This document shows, in pieces, positions 54,477-62,785 of a stretch of 64,000 nucleotides of DNA. The DNA is from Rhizobium sp. SSA_523. Its GTDB lineage: Bacteria; Pseudomonadota; Alphaproteobacteria; Rhizobiales; Rhizobiaceae. The stretch lies in assembly GCF_030435705.1 (NCBI RefSeq), contig NZ_CP129381.1:1364001-1428000 (forward strand), given 5' to 3'. How positions within the stretch are numbered: position 1 is the stretch's first letter; each line of letters starts with the position of its first letter. The notes under the pieces were generated by a model, which had not been told where the DNA came from, made no database searches, and saw nothing but the letters and a program-made list of their open reading frames with translations. The position numbers were made by a program, and so were the translations under genes.

Positions 54477-54509
54477 GTGCGATATGCGAACAAAAATCAA
54501 TTATCGCAC
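54477..54509. promoter_or_regulatory. Two PcaR-like boxes between pcaR and pcaI
   Basis: GTGCGATATGCGAAC at 54477-54491 and AATCAATTATCGCAC at 54495-54509. Against the 15-bp PcaR box as I recall it (GTTCGATAATCGCAC, or its complement) the first matches 12 of 15 bases and the second 11 of 15, in opposite orientation. They are 25 bases upstream of the pcaR start. Confidence 0.6.
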
Positions 54510-54515
54510 AAAAAA

Positions 54516-54531
54516 GTTGACGGCTGGCAAC
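54516..54531. promoter_or_regulatory. GTTGACGGCTGGCAAC element, second copy
   Basis: Differs by one base from the palindrome at 53619-53634. It lies 48-64 bases before the pcaI ATG, just after the PcaR-like boxes; its TTGACG could be the -35 box of pcaI. Confidence 0.45.
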
Positions 54532-54579
54532 TGCCGGGCGCTTTATGGAGCACGTAAAAAAAGAGGAGCGGAGCAATCC

Positions 54580-55287
54580 ATGGACAAGACAATCGGCAGC
54601 CTGGCAGAGGCCGTGGCAGCCATTCCGGATGGTGCGACGATCATGATCGGCGGCTTCGGGGGGTCTGGCGCACCCATCGAACTCATCCACGCCATCATCG
54701 ACAGAGGCGTCAAGGATCTTACGGTCATCAACAACAATGCCGGCAATGGACGGATCGGCATTGCAGCAATGATCGACGCCGGACTGGTGCGGAAGATGAT
54801 TTGTTCATTTCCCCGGTCGTCCGACCCGCGCGCCTTCACCGAGCGCTATCTGGCTGGAGAAATCGAACTGGAGCTGGTGCCACAGGGCACGCTTGCCGAG
54901 CGCATCCGCGCCGGCGGCGCCGGCATACCGGCCTTCTTCACCCCAACCGGCTACGGCACCGAATTGGCTGAAGGGAAACCCGTCGCCGAGTTCGATGGTC
55001 GCCATTATGTCCAGGAGCGCTGGCTGAAGGCCGATTTCGCCATTGTCAAAGCGCAGCTGGGCGACCCCTATGGCAACCTGACCTACAATAAAGCCGGGCG
55101 CAATTTTAACCCGCTGATGTGCATGGCCGCGCGCACCACCATTGCCCAGGTCTCGAAGATCGTTCCGGCGGGCGGCATCGATCCCGAGCATGTCGTCACC
55201 CCCGGCATCTTCGTGAAGACGCTGGTCGAGGTGTCGCAGCCACAGCAGGAAGAAGAACTCATTCGAGCCGGAGTAGCCTATTCATGA
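54580..55287 (+). CDS. pcaI: 3-oxoadipate CoA-transferase subunit A
   Basis: 235 residues, CoA transferase family I alpha subunit. The family signature is IPDGATIMIGGFGGSGAPIELI near the N-terminus, followed by NNNAGNGRIGIAAMI and PTGYGTELAEGK. With PcaJ it moves CoA from succinyl-CoA to beta-ketoadipate. GAGGAG lies before the ATG; the stop overlaps pcaJ (ATGA). Together with PcaR and PcaF it catalyses the last two steps of aromatic degradation to succinyl-CoA and acetyl-CoA. Confidence 0.93.
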   Translation: MDKTIGSLAEAVAAIPDGATIMIGGFGGSGAPIELIHAIIDRGVKDLTVINNNAGNGRIGIAAMIDAGLVRKMICSFPRSSDPRAFTERYLAGEIELELVPQGTLAERIRAGGAGIPAFFTPTGYGTELAEGKPVAEFDGRHYVQERWLKADFAIVKAQLGDPYGNLTYNKAGRNFNPLMCMAARTTIAQVSKIVPAGGIDPEHVVTPGIFVKTLVEVSQPQQEEELIRAGVAYS

Positions 55288-55973
55288 CCGTCGACCTGCA
55301 TGACGCAATCAAATTGTCGAATGCCCAGATCGCTTGGCGCGCCGCCCAGGACATCGAGGATGGCGCCTATGTCAATCTCGGCATCGGCTTTCCGGAAATG
55401 GTGGCACGCTTCCAGCCACCCGGCCGTCAGGCGATCTTCCATACCGAAAACGGCATCCTGAACTTCGGTGAGGCCCCGCCGGCCGGCGAGGAGGATTGGG
55501 ATCTCATCAATGCCGGCAAGAAAGCAGTGACGCTGAAGCCGGGCGCGGCCTTCTTCCATCACGCGGACAGTTTTGCCATGGTTCGGGGAGGGCATCTGGA
55601 TGTGGCCATCCTCGGCGCCTATCAGGTGGCGCAAACCGGCGATCTCGCCAATTGGCGCGTCGGATCGAAGGGCGTGCCGGCAGTGGGCGGCGCCATGGAT
55701 CTGGTGCATGGCGCCAAGCAGGTCTTCGTCATCACGGAGCATGTGACCAAGGACGGGAAGCCGAAACTCGTCGATGCCTGCACATTCCCGCTGACCGGTA
55801 TCGCCTGCATTACGCGTGTCTATACCAGCCATGCCGTGATCGATATCAAGGACCGGCATTTTGTCGTCCGCGAGAAGCGGCCGGAGATGACCCTTGAGGC
55901 ATTGCAGGCTATGACCGGTGCGCCCTTGCATACGGATGGCCCCATCGCCGACCTGATCGTGCCCGAGGTTTGA
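55284..55973 (+). CDS. pcaJ: 3-oxoadipate CoA-transferase subunit B
   Basis: 229 residues, beta subunit. The catalytic glutamate that forms the CoA thioester is in IFHTENGILNFG; GAYVNLGIGFPEMVARF and GAMDLVHGAKQVFVITEH are conserved. It overlaps pcaI by four bases and is followed 12 bases later by pcaF. Confidence 0.94.
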   Translation: MTVDLHDAIKLSNAQIAWRAAQDIEDGAYVNLGIGFPEMVARFQPPGRQAIFHTENGILNFGEAPPAGEEDWDLINAGKKAVTLKPGAAFFHHADSFAMVRGGHLDVAILGAYQVAQTGDLANWRVGSKGVPAVGGAMDLVHGAKQVFVITEHVTKDGKPKLVDACTFPLTGIACITRVYTSHAVIDIKDRHFVVREKRPEMTLEALQAMTGAPLHTDGPIADLIVPEV

Positions 55974-55985
55974 GGAGAGAGATCG

Positions 55986-57191
55986 ATGACTGACGCTTTT
56001 ATCTGCGACTATATCCGCACGCCCATCGGCCGCTTCGGCGGCTCCCTATCCTCCGTCCGCGCCGATGATCTGGGGGCCATACCGCTCAAGGCCTTGATGG
56101 AGCGCAATGGCGGCGTCGACTGGGATGCCGTCGATGACGTGATCCTCGGATGTGCCAACCAGGCTGGCGAAGACAATCGCAATGTCGCGCGCATGGCAGC
56201 CCTTCTCGCGGGCCTTCCGGTGCTTGCCACCGGCACCACGATGAACAGGTTGTGCGGCTCCGGAATGGATGCCGTGATCACCGCTGCCCGCGCCATCAAG
56301 GCCGGCGAGCTCGACCTGATGATCGCCGGTGGCGTAGAAAGCATGAGCCGCGCGCCCTTCGTACTGCCGAAGGCCGAGACGGCCTTTTCGCGTCATGCGG
56401 AAATCCATGATACCACGATCGGCTGGCGCTTCATCAACCCGCTGATGGATTCGCGCTACGGCACCGATTCCATGCCCGAGACCGGCGATAATGTGGCGAT
56501 CCAGTATAAGGTCTCCCGCGAAGATCAGGATGCTTTCGCACTCCGCAGCCAGGAAAAGGCCGCCACTGCGCAGGGGAACGGCCGTCTCGCGAAGGAGATT
56601 ACCCCGGTCAGCATTCCACAGCGCAAGGGCGATCCTCTGCTTGTCGATCGGGATGAACATCCACGGGCAACCACGCTGGAGGCGCTAGCCAAGCTGCGCC
56701 CGCTCAACAAGATGTCCGGAGCCACAGTGACGGCCGGAAACGCCTCGGGTGTCAATGATGGTGCCGCCGCCCTGATCATCGCTTCCGAAGCTTCGGCGGC
56801 CAAACATGGCCTGCGGCCGATCGCCCGCATCCTCGGCGGTGCCACTGCCGGCGTGGAGCCGCGGATCATGGGCATTGGCCCGGCACCGGCGTCACAGCGG
56901 CTGTTGTCCCGCCTCAGGCTGACCGCAGACCAGCTCGATGTCATCGAACTGAACGAAGCCTTTGCGTCGCAGGGCATCGCGACGTTGAGGGAACTCGGCA
57001 TCGCCGACGATGATGCCCGCGTGAACCGCAATGGCGGCGCGATCGCGCTCGGTCACCCTCTGGGCATGTCGGGTGCACGCATCGCCGGCACGGCGGCACT
57101 CGAACTTGCCGAAAGCGGCGGCCGTTACGCCCTCGCCACCATGTGCATCGGGGTCGGGCAGGGGATCGCCATCGCGCTCGAGCGGGTCTAG
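55986..57191 (+). CDS. pcaF: 3-oxoadipyl-CoA thiolase
   Basis: 401 residues. Catalytic residues are the nucleophilic Cys in MNRLCGSGMDAV (about residue 90), the His in ALGHPLGMSGAR and the second Cys in ATMCIGVGQGIA. FICDYIRTPIGRFGG and NEAFASQGIA complete the thiolase pattern. It splits 3-oxoadipyl-CoA into succinyl-CoA and acetyl-CoA. GAGGAGAGAG precedes the ATG. The upstream enzymes pcaDCHGB are not in the window. Confidence 0.94.
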   Translation: MTDAFICDYIRTPIGRFGGSLSSVRADDLGAIPLKALMERNGGVDWDAVDDVILGCANQAGEDNRNVARMAALLAGLPVLATGTTMNRLCGSGMDAVITAARAIKAGELDLMIAGGVESMSRAPFVLPKAETAFSRHAEIHDTTIGWRFINPLMDSRYGTDSMPETGDNVAIQYKVSREDQDAFALRSQEKAATAQGNGRLAKEITPVSIPQRKGDPLLVDRDEHPRATTLEALAKLRPLNKMSGATVTAGNASGVNDGAAALIIASEASAAKHGLRPIARILGGATAGVEPRIMGIGPAPASQRLLSRLRLTADQLDVIELNEAFASQGIATLRELGIADDDARVNRNGGAIALGHPLGMSGARIAGTAALELAESGGRYALATMCIGVGQGIAIALERV

Positions 57192-57299
57192 GTTTCGCTC
57201 CTCAAACTGAACGATTTTTTCTCATACCACGCCCCAAACCCTGGTTGAGTCTTGACCCGGATTCTCCGACGCGGATCGGACGGCGGCACCCTTCAGCCA

Positions 57300-58862
57300 T
57301 CAAGGCTTGAGGGGTGTTGTCCCGCTTTGGCCGTAAAAGGCACGCGCATCGTTGAACATAAGCCGTCGATCATCGTCCCTGGTATAGAACATGTGACCCC
57401 CGCGATAGAGCTTGAGTTGCGTGCGCTGTCTCGCCAGGTCCGGCGGCAAATGATCCAGGACATAGCGGCTTGCGCCATAGGCGGTGAGGATGTCGCTATA
57501 TCCATGCGCGACCATCAGCCTGAAGGAGGGGATCGTCGATAAAAGGTCGCGCAGATCGGTCTCCACACTCGCCGTCACTCGGCTATCGCCGCTGCGACCA
57601 TCATTCCACTCCCAGCGGCGGTTGACGTCCTCGTTCAGCAGCGAATAGGTCATCTCGGTCTTGAAGCCGAGGTCCTGCCTCGCATAGGCCGCGAAGCCGG
57701 CACCATAGGCACGCGTATAACCATCGAGGATCGGGTCGTCATTGCGGCCATAGCTCGCCTCTGGATAGGCATCCTGCACCGCCACTCCCGCATCATAGGG
57801 ACTGAGGATCTTGCCGGCACCCGCGGCCTGCTTGGCATAGATCTCTCCCACGAAGCCGCGCGTCTTCGCCACCACATCCTTCGGCAGGCCGGTGAAATCG
57901 GCAATGCGCTGGTAGAAAGCCTCGGCAGCGGCACCCTCCGGCCACGGACCGGCAAGGCTTGTCAGGTAATCCGTCATCGCGAACGTGTCGGCAAGCGCGA
58001 GACGTTCCGGATCGAATTGGCCCTGCCGCTCCAAGTGCGCAGCTGCCAGAGACGGAAACTGCAAGGCTGCCGCCAGCGGGTCATCTCCCGCTCCGAAAAC
58101 GAAGCGGCCCTCCATCAGGGGGGAGACCATGACAATGCCCGAGACGATGAGGCTCTGCGATTTCTTCAAGGACTGCGCCACCTTGGCGGCGCGGAACCCC
58201 CCATAGCTCTCGCCAAGGAGGTATTTCGGCGAGGCCAGCCGGTCGTTCTTCTGCACATACAGGGAGATTGCCTTGGCAAGGCTCTCAGCATCCTGCCGCA
58301 CCGAGAAGTAGCGTTTTGCCCCGTCTTCCGTCGCAGCACGGCTCCAGCCCGTTCCCACCGGATCGATCAGCACCAGATCGGTGAAAGCAAGCCAGCTCTC
58401 GCGGTTATCCTGCAGAACGGGCTGGCTGCCATCTCCATTGGAACCGGAGAAGGGCAGGATTTTCGGTCCGACGAGACCCATGTGGAGATAGGCGGAGGCA
58501 GCCCCCGGGCCGCCATTGAAAACGAAGGTCACGGGTCGATCGGGTTTTGCATCGGTTTGACGATAGGCAGTGTAGAAGATCTTGGCCGAGACCTGGCCGT
58601 CGGCCCCGCGCAGTTCAAGCGTTCCCGCCGTCGCGGTATAGGGCAGGGGGCCCTCATCCGTTTGCAGCACATGCTTGGTTTCTGAATCGGCAGGAAGCAT
58701 GGCAAGCAGGCCGCCTGCCGAAGAGGACTTGTCCTTTCCGGCCTCTGCCGCTTCATCCTGCTCCTGGCTCCAGGCAGGACCCACCACAGGAATGAATACC
58801 GAAGAAGGCAAAGCCGCCGAACATACCAGCAGGGCCGAAACCAGTGTCGAACGCATGCGCAT
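57300..58862 (-). CDS. Exported S10-family serine carboxypeptidase
   Basis: 520 residues with a signal peptide (STLVSALLVCSAALPSSVFI ... PAWSQ). The catalytic Ser is S219 in LLGESYGGFRA; the Asp is in HGYSDILT and the His in YRGGHMFYT. FVFNGGPGAASAYLHMGLVGP and DPVGTGWSRA are the oxyanion and substrate segments of the family. It should act in the periplasm on C-terminal residues of peptides or on ester/amide conjugates. GGGAGG six bases upstream supports the ATG at 58862. S10 enzymes are common in fungi and plants and less so in bacteria. No operon partner. Confidence 0.9.
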   Translation of the reverse strand: MRMRSTLVSALLVCSAALPSSVFIPVVGPAWSQEQDEAAEAGKDKSSSAGGLLAMLPADSETKHVLQTDEGPLPYTATAGTLELRGADGQVSAKIFYTAYRQTDAKPDRPVTFVFNGGPGAASAYLHMGLVGPKILPFSGSNGDGSQPVLQDNRESWLAFTDLVLIDPVGTGWSRAATEDGAKRYFSVRQDAESLAKAISLYVQKNDRLASPKYLLGESYGGFRAAKVAQSLKKSQSLIVSGIVMVSPLMEGRFVFGAGDDPLAAALQFPSLAAAHLERQGQFDPERLALADTFAMTDYLTSLAGPWPEGAAAEAFYQRIADFTGLPKDVVAKTRGFVGEIYAKQAAGAGKILSPYDAGVAVQDAYPEASYGRNDDPILDGYTRAYGAGFAAYARQDLGFKTEMTYSLLNEDVNRRWEWNDGRSGDSRVTASVETDLRDLLSTIPSFRLMVAHGYSDILTAYGASRYVLDHLPPDLARQRTQLKLYRGGHMFYTRDDDRRLMFNDARAFYGQSGTTPLKP

Positions 58863-59077
58863 CGCATTCCTCCCAATCATCCCACTCAATGTAGAGCAGG
58901 CGATGTAACCGGCGAATGAACTTATGCCAAATGTCGGTGATCGAGACCGGATGCGCGAGACCGAAGCCTTCCTCCGGCGCGCAACGCAGGCCGGAAAGCC
59001 ATGCTCTCGTATCGGTCGGGCATTCCAGACACAGCCGGCCAACCCATTCCGCACAAGCTGAAATCCAAATGCGATCG

Positions 59078-59100
59078 GCCTCATCCGGCTCGGATGAGGC
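59078..59100 (-). terminator. 9-bp hairpin after the Pmp3 gene
   Basis: GCCTCATCC and GGATGAGGC pair perfectly around the loop GGCTC, 56 bases past the Pmp3 stop. No T-run follows, so it is a weak or factor-dependent terminator candidate. Confidence 0.4.
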
Positions 59101-59155
59101 TCGACGCACATCAAGAGAGAGGCCGAATTCGTCCGGCCCGGGCTGATCCCGAAGC

Positions 59156-59314
59156 CTACTTCTTCACGATGACCCAGATGGCATGGATGATGCCGGGAAT
59201 ATAGCCGCAGAGCGTCAGGAGGATGTTCAGCCAGAAATGCAGGCCGATGCCGACCTGGAGAAACACGCCGACCGGCGGCAGCAAAATGGCAAACAGGATG
59301 CGAATGACGTCCAC
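59156..59314 (-). CDS. Pmp3/YqaE-family small membrane protein, 52 residues
   Basis: Two hydrophobic helices: IRILFAILLPPVGVFLQVG and FWLNILLTLCGYIPGIIHA, ending WVIVKK. The LPPVGVFLQVG and LTLxGYIPGIIHAxW motifs are diagnostic of Pmp3/YqaE proteins, which stabilise membrane potential and are often induced by salt or cold. The start is GTG at 59314 with GGAG seven bases upstream. It is monocistronic, followed by a hairpin. Confidence 0.92.
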   Translation of the reverse strand: MDVIRILFAILLPPVGVFLQVGIGLHFWLNILLTLCGYIPGIIHAIWVIVKK

Positions 59315-59413
59315 GATGAATCTCCGTCAACAAGGGATAGATGTCGCCGCATCAACGCAGCCGGCGTCACTTGGTTTCATGCCGGCCGCGGCCGATTGCA
59401 GTCCGCACGGCGC

Positions 59414-60451
59414 CTAGACGCCGAGCCCCCGCCCGTAGATCCGGTCAAGCACATTTGCCACATCCACCAGCCGGTCGGCCTCCGCATCATAGGTCGCACC
59501 TTGCGATAGCCGGCGCGCCCAGTCCGCTGCGGCGCGTCCGCCCCATGCATCAGGCGGCCCCGCCAGTTCCTCCCGTGTCGTCCCCTTCAGATGCTCCGCA
59601 CGGAAATCATAGAAGGAACCGTTGATATTGGTCAGTTGGGCACCGCCCTCCGTCCCGTAGAAGGCGGCAGAGATCACCGCGTCCTGACCGGCCGGAAGAC
59701 GCCAGGAGCAGGCGAGCCGGACGGTTGCTCCGCTTTCCAGATCGATCGTTGCCACCGCATAGTCTTCAATCTTGTCGCTGTCTCCGCTGATCGCCTGCCC
59801 GCCGCTCATCAGGCGGCTGGAAACGGCCGATGCCGCCGGAAAACCGAGCGACCACAGCGCCGCATCGACGAGATGCACGCCAAGATCGATCACGCAGCCG
59901 CCGCCCGACAGCGACTTCTCGTAAAACCACGGCTTGTCCGGACCATAGGCATTGTGAAACGTCAGGTCCGCCGCATAGATCGATCCGAGTGCGCCGGAGC
60001 GGATCAGGTCCCTGATCTTCTGCATTCCCTCGGTGAAACGGTAGGAGAGATCGACAGCCAGCAGGCGATCCGCAGAGCGCGCGGCATCCACCACGGCCTG
60101 AACCTCCTGCTCGGTCCGGCCGAGCGGCTTCTGGCAGAAGACGGCGCGCCCGCTTTCCAGCACGCGAATGGATTCAGCCGCATGCCGGGCATTCGGCGTG
60201 GCGATCACAACGCCATCGAGATCTTCCCGCAGCATGGCGTCAAGCCCGTCCACCACCCGCGCTTGCGGCGCAAGCCGGCAGGCTTCTTCCAGCATGGCAG
60301 GGTTGGGATCGGCAATCGCCACCGCCTGCGCAACCCCGGTGTCGAGGACTGCCTGCATCCGGTTACGGCCGATCCAGCCGACCCCAAGGAAACCGAGGCG
60401 GATCGGGCGGGTCTCTGTCTGCAAGTCGCTTTTCATCACCATCGTGTTCAT
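59414..60451 (-). CDS. Gfo/Idh/MocA-family NAD(P) oxidoreductase
   Basis: 345 residues. The Rossmann fold starts LGFLGVGWIGRNRMQAV; the catalytic lysine is in VFCQKPLGRTEQEV (the usual EKP is CQKP here) and the substrate histidine is in GGCVIDLGVHLVDAALW. Members oxidise or reduce sugars, inositols or sugar acids at a secondary alcohol. Its ATG overlaps the stop of the zinc alcohol dehydrogenase (ATGA), so the two probably act on the same polyol or sugar. Substrate not known. Confidence 0.88.
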   Translation of the reverse strand: MNTMVMKSDLQTETRPIRLGFLGVGWIGRNRMQAVLDTGVAQAVAIADPNPAMLEEACRLAPQARVVDGLDAMLREDLDGVVIATPNARHAAESIRVLESGRAVFCQKPLGRTEQEVQAVVDAARSADRLLAVDLSYRFTEGMQKIRDLIRSGALGSIYAADLTFHNAYGPDKPWFYEKSLSGGGCVIDLGVHLVDAALWSLGFPAASAVSSRLMSGGQAISGDSDKIEDYAVATIDLESGATVRLACSWRLPAGQDAVISAAFYGTEGGAQLTNINGSFYDFRAEHLKGTTREELAGPPDAWGGRAAADWARRLSQGATYDAEADRLVDVANVLDRIYGRGLGV

Positions 60452-61434
60452 GCGTATGTCACCAGTGCCTTGAGAAAACCATCCGGCCGGTCGCGCGTGG
60501 CGTCCAGGGCCTCATCCAGCCTTTCGAGCGGATAGCGATGCGTATAGAGGCTCGACGGATCGAGCCGCCCGGCCACCACGCCGTCCACGGCTTCGCGCAT
60601 GCCCTGAAGGTAAACGGCCGGATCGCGCTCATGCGCGTTGATGACATCTATGCCGCGCCAGTTCCACAGCTGCATATTGATCTGCCGCGGACCATCCTGA
60701 TGATAGCCGGCGACGATCAGCCGGCCCCTCTCGCATGTAAGCTCGGCAGCGAGATCCAGCGGCCACTGCTTGCCCACGGCCTCGATGACACGGTCGCAGA
60801 ACCGGCCCTGCGTCAGTGCCTTGACCTTCTCGATGATCTGCCAGTGATCGTCCATCTCGATGACCTCGGCCGCTCCCATGCGTCGCGCCACGTCGAGGGA
60901 AAAGGGCCGACGCGAAATGGCGATGACGGAGGCGCCGGCACGGGAGGCAAGCTGCGTCAGAAGCGCGCCGAGGAAGCCGATCCCGATGATCGCCACAACC
61001 TGTCCAGGCTTTATCTCCGCGCGACGGAAGATATTCATCGCGCAGCCCAGGGGCTCCGCCGGAAACGGCACGCCATCCAGAGCCGGCGGCAGCTTCACGA
61101 CGGCCGAGACATCGGCAAGATCATGCTCCGCATAGGCGTGGTAGCTCAGCGCGGCTACGCGCTCGCCGGGCGCAAAGCCCTGGACATCCTCGCCGACAGC
61201 GTCGATCACGCCCCATCCCTCATGACCCAGCCCGCCGGGCTCGGTCGGAAACGTCATCCATTCCGGACCCGACCAGGGCGTGAGATTGGAGGCGCAGACA
61301 CCCGAACCTTCCAGCCGGATCCTTACCTGTCCCTTGCCGGGATGCGGAAGCTCGGTCTGCCGCACCTCGATCGTGCCCGGCCCTGTCACGACAGCCGCAG
61401 CCATGGTCTTGGTTCTTCGCGAGAGCGTGTCCAT
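60448..61434 (-). CDS. Zinc-dependent alcohol dehydrogenase (MDR family)
   Basis: 328 residues, short for zinc MDR enzymes because the lobe with the four structural-zinc cysteines is absent. Catalytic zinc ligands appear as Cys in GVCASNLTPW and His-Glu in GLGHEGWGVID; the nucleotide motif is IIGIGFLGALLTQLA. It is translationally coupled to the Gfo/Idh/MocA gene and divergent from the epimerase gene with a 241-bp gap. Sugar or polyol substrate inferred from context. Confidence 0.87.
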   Translation of the reverse strand: MDTLSRRTKTMAAAVVTGPGTIEVRQTELPHPGKGQVRIRLEGSGVCASNLTPWSGPEWMTFPTEPGGLGHEGWGVIDAVGEDVQGFAPGERVAALSYHAYAEHDLADVSAVVKLPPALDGVPFPAEPLGCAMNIFRRAEIKPGQVVAIIGIGFLGALLTQLASRAGASVIAISRRPFSLDVARRMGAAEVIEMDDHWQIIEKVKALTQGRFCDRVIEAVGKQWPLDLAAELTCERGRLIVAGYHQDGPRQINMQLWNWRGIDVINAHERDPAVYLQGMREAVDGVVAGRLDPSSLYTHRYPLERLDEALDATRDRPDGFLKALVTYA

Positions 61435-61675
61435 CCCTGTCCCTTCTTTTTCCTTCTGTTGCGCACAAGGCGCCGATGACGGGAAGCTAACAGGGGAAAG
61501 GCGGCAGAGTTCCTGAAGAAGATGACACTGTTGAAGTCATCAAAGATGCTGACCTTCCGCCGGCTTGGCGGCGCTGCGTCACGAAAGGCGTCATTTGCGC
61601 TGGAACTATTGCTTCTGCCGCTTGTTCAGCCGGCGAAGTCTTCATCATCATCCCTCCAACGTCAGGCAAAAAACC

Positions 61676-62785
61676 GTGTCAAAAAAGGTACTTATCACAG
61701 GTGGCTGCGGCTTCATCGGCCGTTACGTGACGGAAGAACTGCGTGCCGGCGGTTATCAGGTTCGCATTCTCGACGCGCTGATCGACCAGGTGCATGGCGA
61801 TGCGGAAGCCGCCATTCCCGCCGATGTCGAATTCATTCGCGGCGACGTTTGCGACAAGGATAAGGTGCAGGAAGCGCTGCGGGATGTTGACCTTGTGGTG
61901 CATCTCGCCGCCGAGGTCGGCGTCGGCCAGTCCATGTATGAGATTGCCCGCTATGTCGGCGGCAATGACCTCGGCACCGCGGTTCTTCTGGAAGCGATGA
62001 TCGGCCTTCCGGTGAAGCGCATCGTCGTGGCCTCCTCGATGAGCGTCTACGGCGAAGGCCTTTATGTCGACGAGGCCGGCAGGCGGTTTGGCCAGGTGCG
62101 TCGCAAGGCCTCGCAGATCAAGGCCGGCGAATGGGAGGCGAGGGGGCCGAATGGCGAGCATCTGACGCCTGCCCCGACGGATGAGGAGAAGCCGGTTGAT
62201 CTGGCCTCGATCTACGCGCTGACGAAATATGCGCAGGAGCGCGCCGTCCTGATCTATGGCGAAGCCTATGGCGTGGACGCCACGGCACTGCGCCTGTTCA
62301 ACGTCTTCGGTCCCGGCCAGGCCCTGTCCAACCCCTATACCGGCGTTCTGGCGAATTTCGCCTCTCGTATTGCCAATGGCCAGCCGCCAATGATCTTCGA
62401 GGACGGCCAGCAGAGGCGCGACTTCGTGCATGTCCGCGACGTGGCGCGTGCCTTCCGGCTGGCGCTGGAGAAGCCGCGCGCTTCTGGCCATGTCATCAAT
62501 GTCGGCAGTGGACAGTCCTATTCCGTTGCCGATGTCGCAAGCATGCTGGCAGAGGCGATGAATGCGCCGCATCTCCAGCCGGACATCATGAACAAAGCGC
62601 GCTCCGGCGATATCCGCAACTGCTTCTCCGACATTTCCAAGGCGCGGGAACTGCTTGGTTTCGAGCCGCAGCACCGGCTCGAAACGTCGCTTGGCGAGCT
62701 TGCTGCCTGGGTGCGCACCGCCGGCGCCATCGATCGCGGCGCGGAGATGAAGCGTCAACTGGAGGAGCGGGGCCTGGTATCATGA
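61676..62785 (+). CDS. NAD-dependent nucleotide-sugar epimerase (dTDP-L-rhamnose 4-epimerase-like)
   Basis: 369 residues, extended SDR. NAD motif GGCGFIGR; the catalytic Ser region is VASSMSVYGEG, and the YxxxK pair is in IYALTKYAQE. The long insertion between them (about residues 125-180, RFGQVRRKASQIKAGEWEARG) occurs in dTDP-rhamnose 4-epimerases, where it carries CPxC; those cysteines are missing here. DALIDQVHGD is also typical. The GTG at 61676 is the start. Its stop overlaps the ATG of the fusion gene. Likely makes an activated sugar for a glycan or glycoside. Confidence 0.87.
   Translation: MSKKVLITGGCGFIGRYVTEELRAGGYQVRILDALIDQVHGDAEAAIPADVEFIRGDVCDKDKVQEALRDVDLVVHLAAEVGVGQSMYEIARYVGGNDLGTAVLLEAMIGLPVKRIVVASSMSVYGEGLYVDEAGRRFGQVRRKASQIKAGEWEARGPNGEHLTPAPTDEEKPVDLASIYALTKYAQERAVLIYGEAYGVDATALRLFNVFGPGQALSNPYTGVLANFASRIANGQPPMIFEDGQQRRDFVHVRDVARAFRLALEKPRASGHVINVGSGQSYSVADVASMLAEAMNAPHLQPDIMNKARSGDIRNCFSDISKARELLGFEPQHRLETSLGELAAWVRTAGAIDRGAEMKRQLEERGLVS

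Noticed and set aside
57192..57299. Terminator between convergent pcaF and carboxypeptidase genes
   Set aside because: A T-run (GATTTTTTCTC) is present but no stem of useful length precedes it.
58753..59109. A 118-codon minus-strand frame between the carboxypeptidase and Pmp3 genes
   Set aside because: It overlaps the start and signal peptide of the carboxypeptidase in another frame, and its composition (Cys, Trp, Arg-rich) is typical of a shadow frame.
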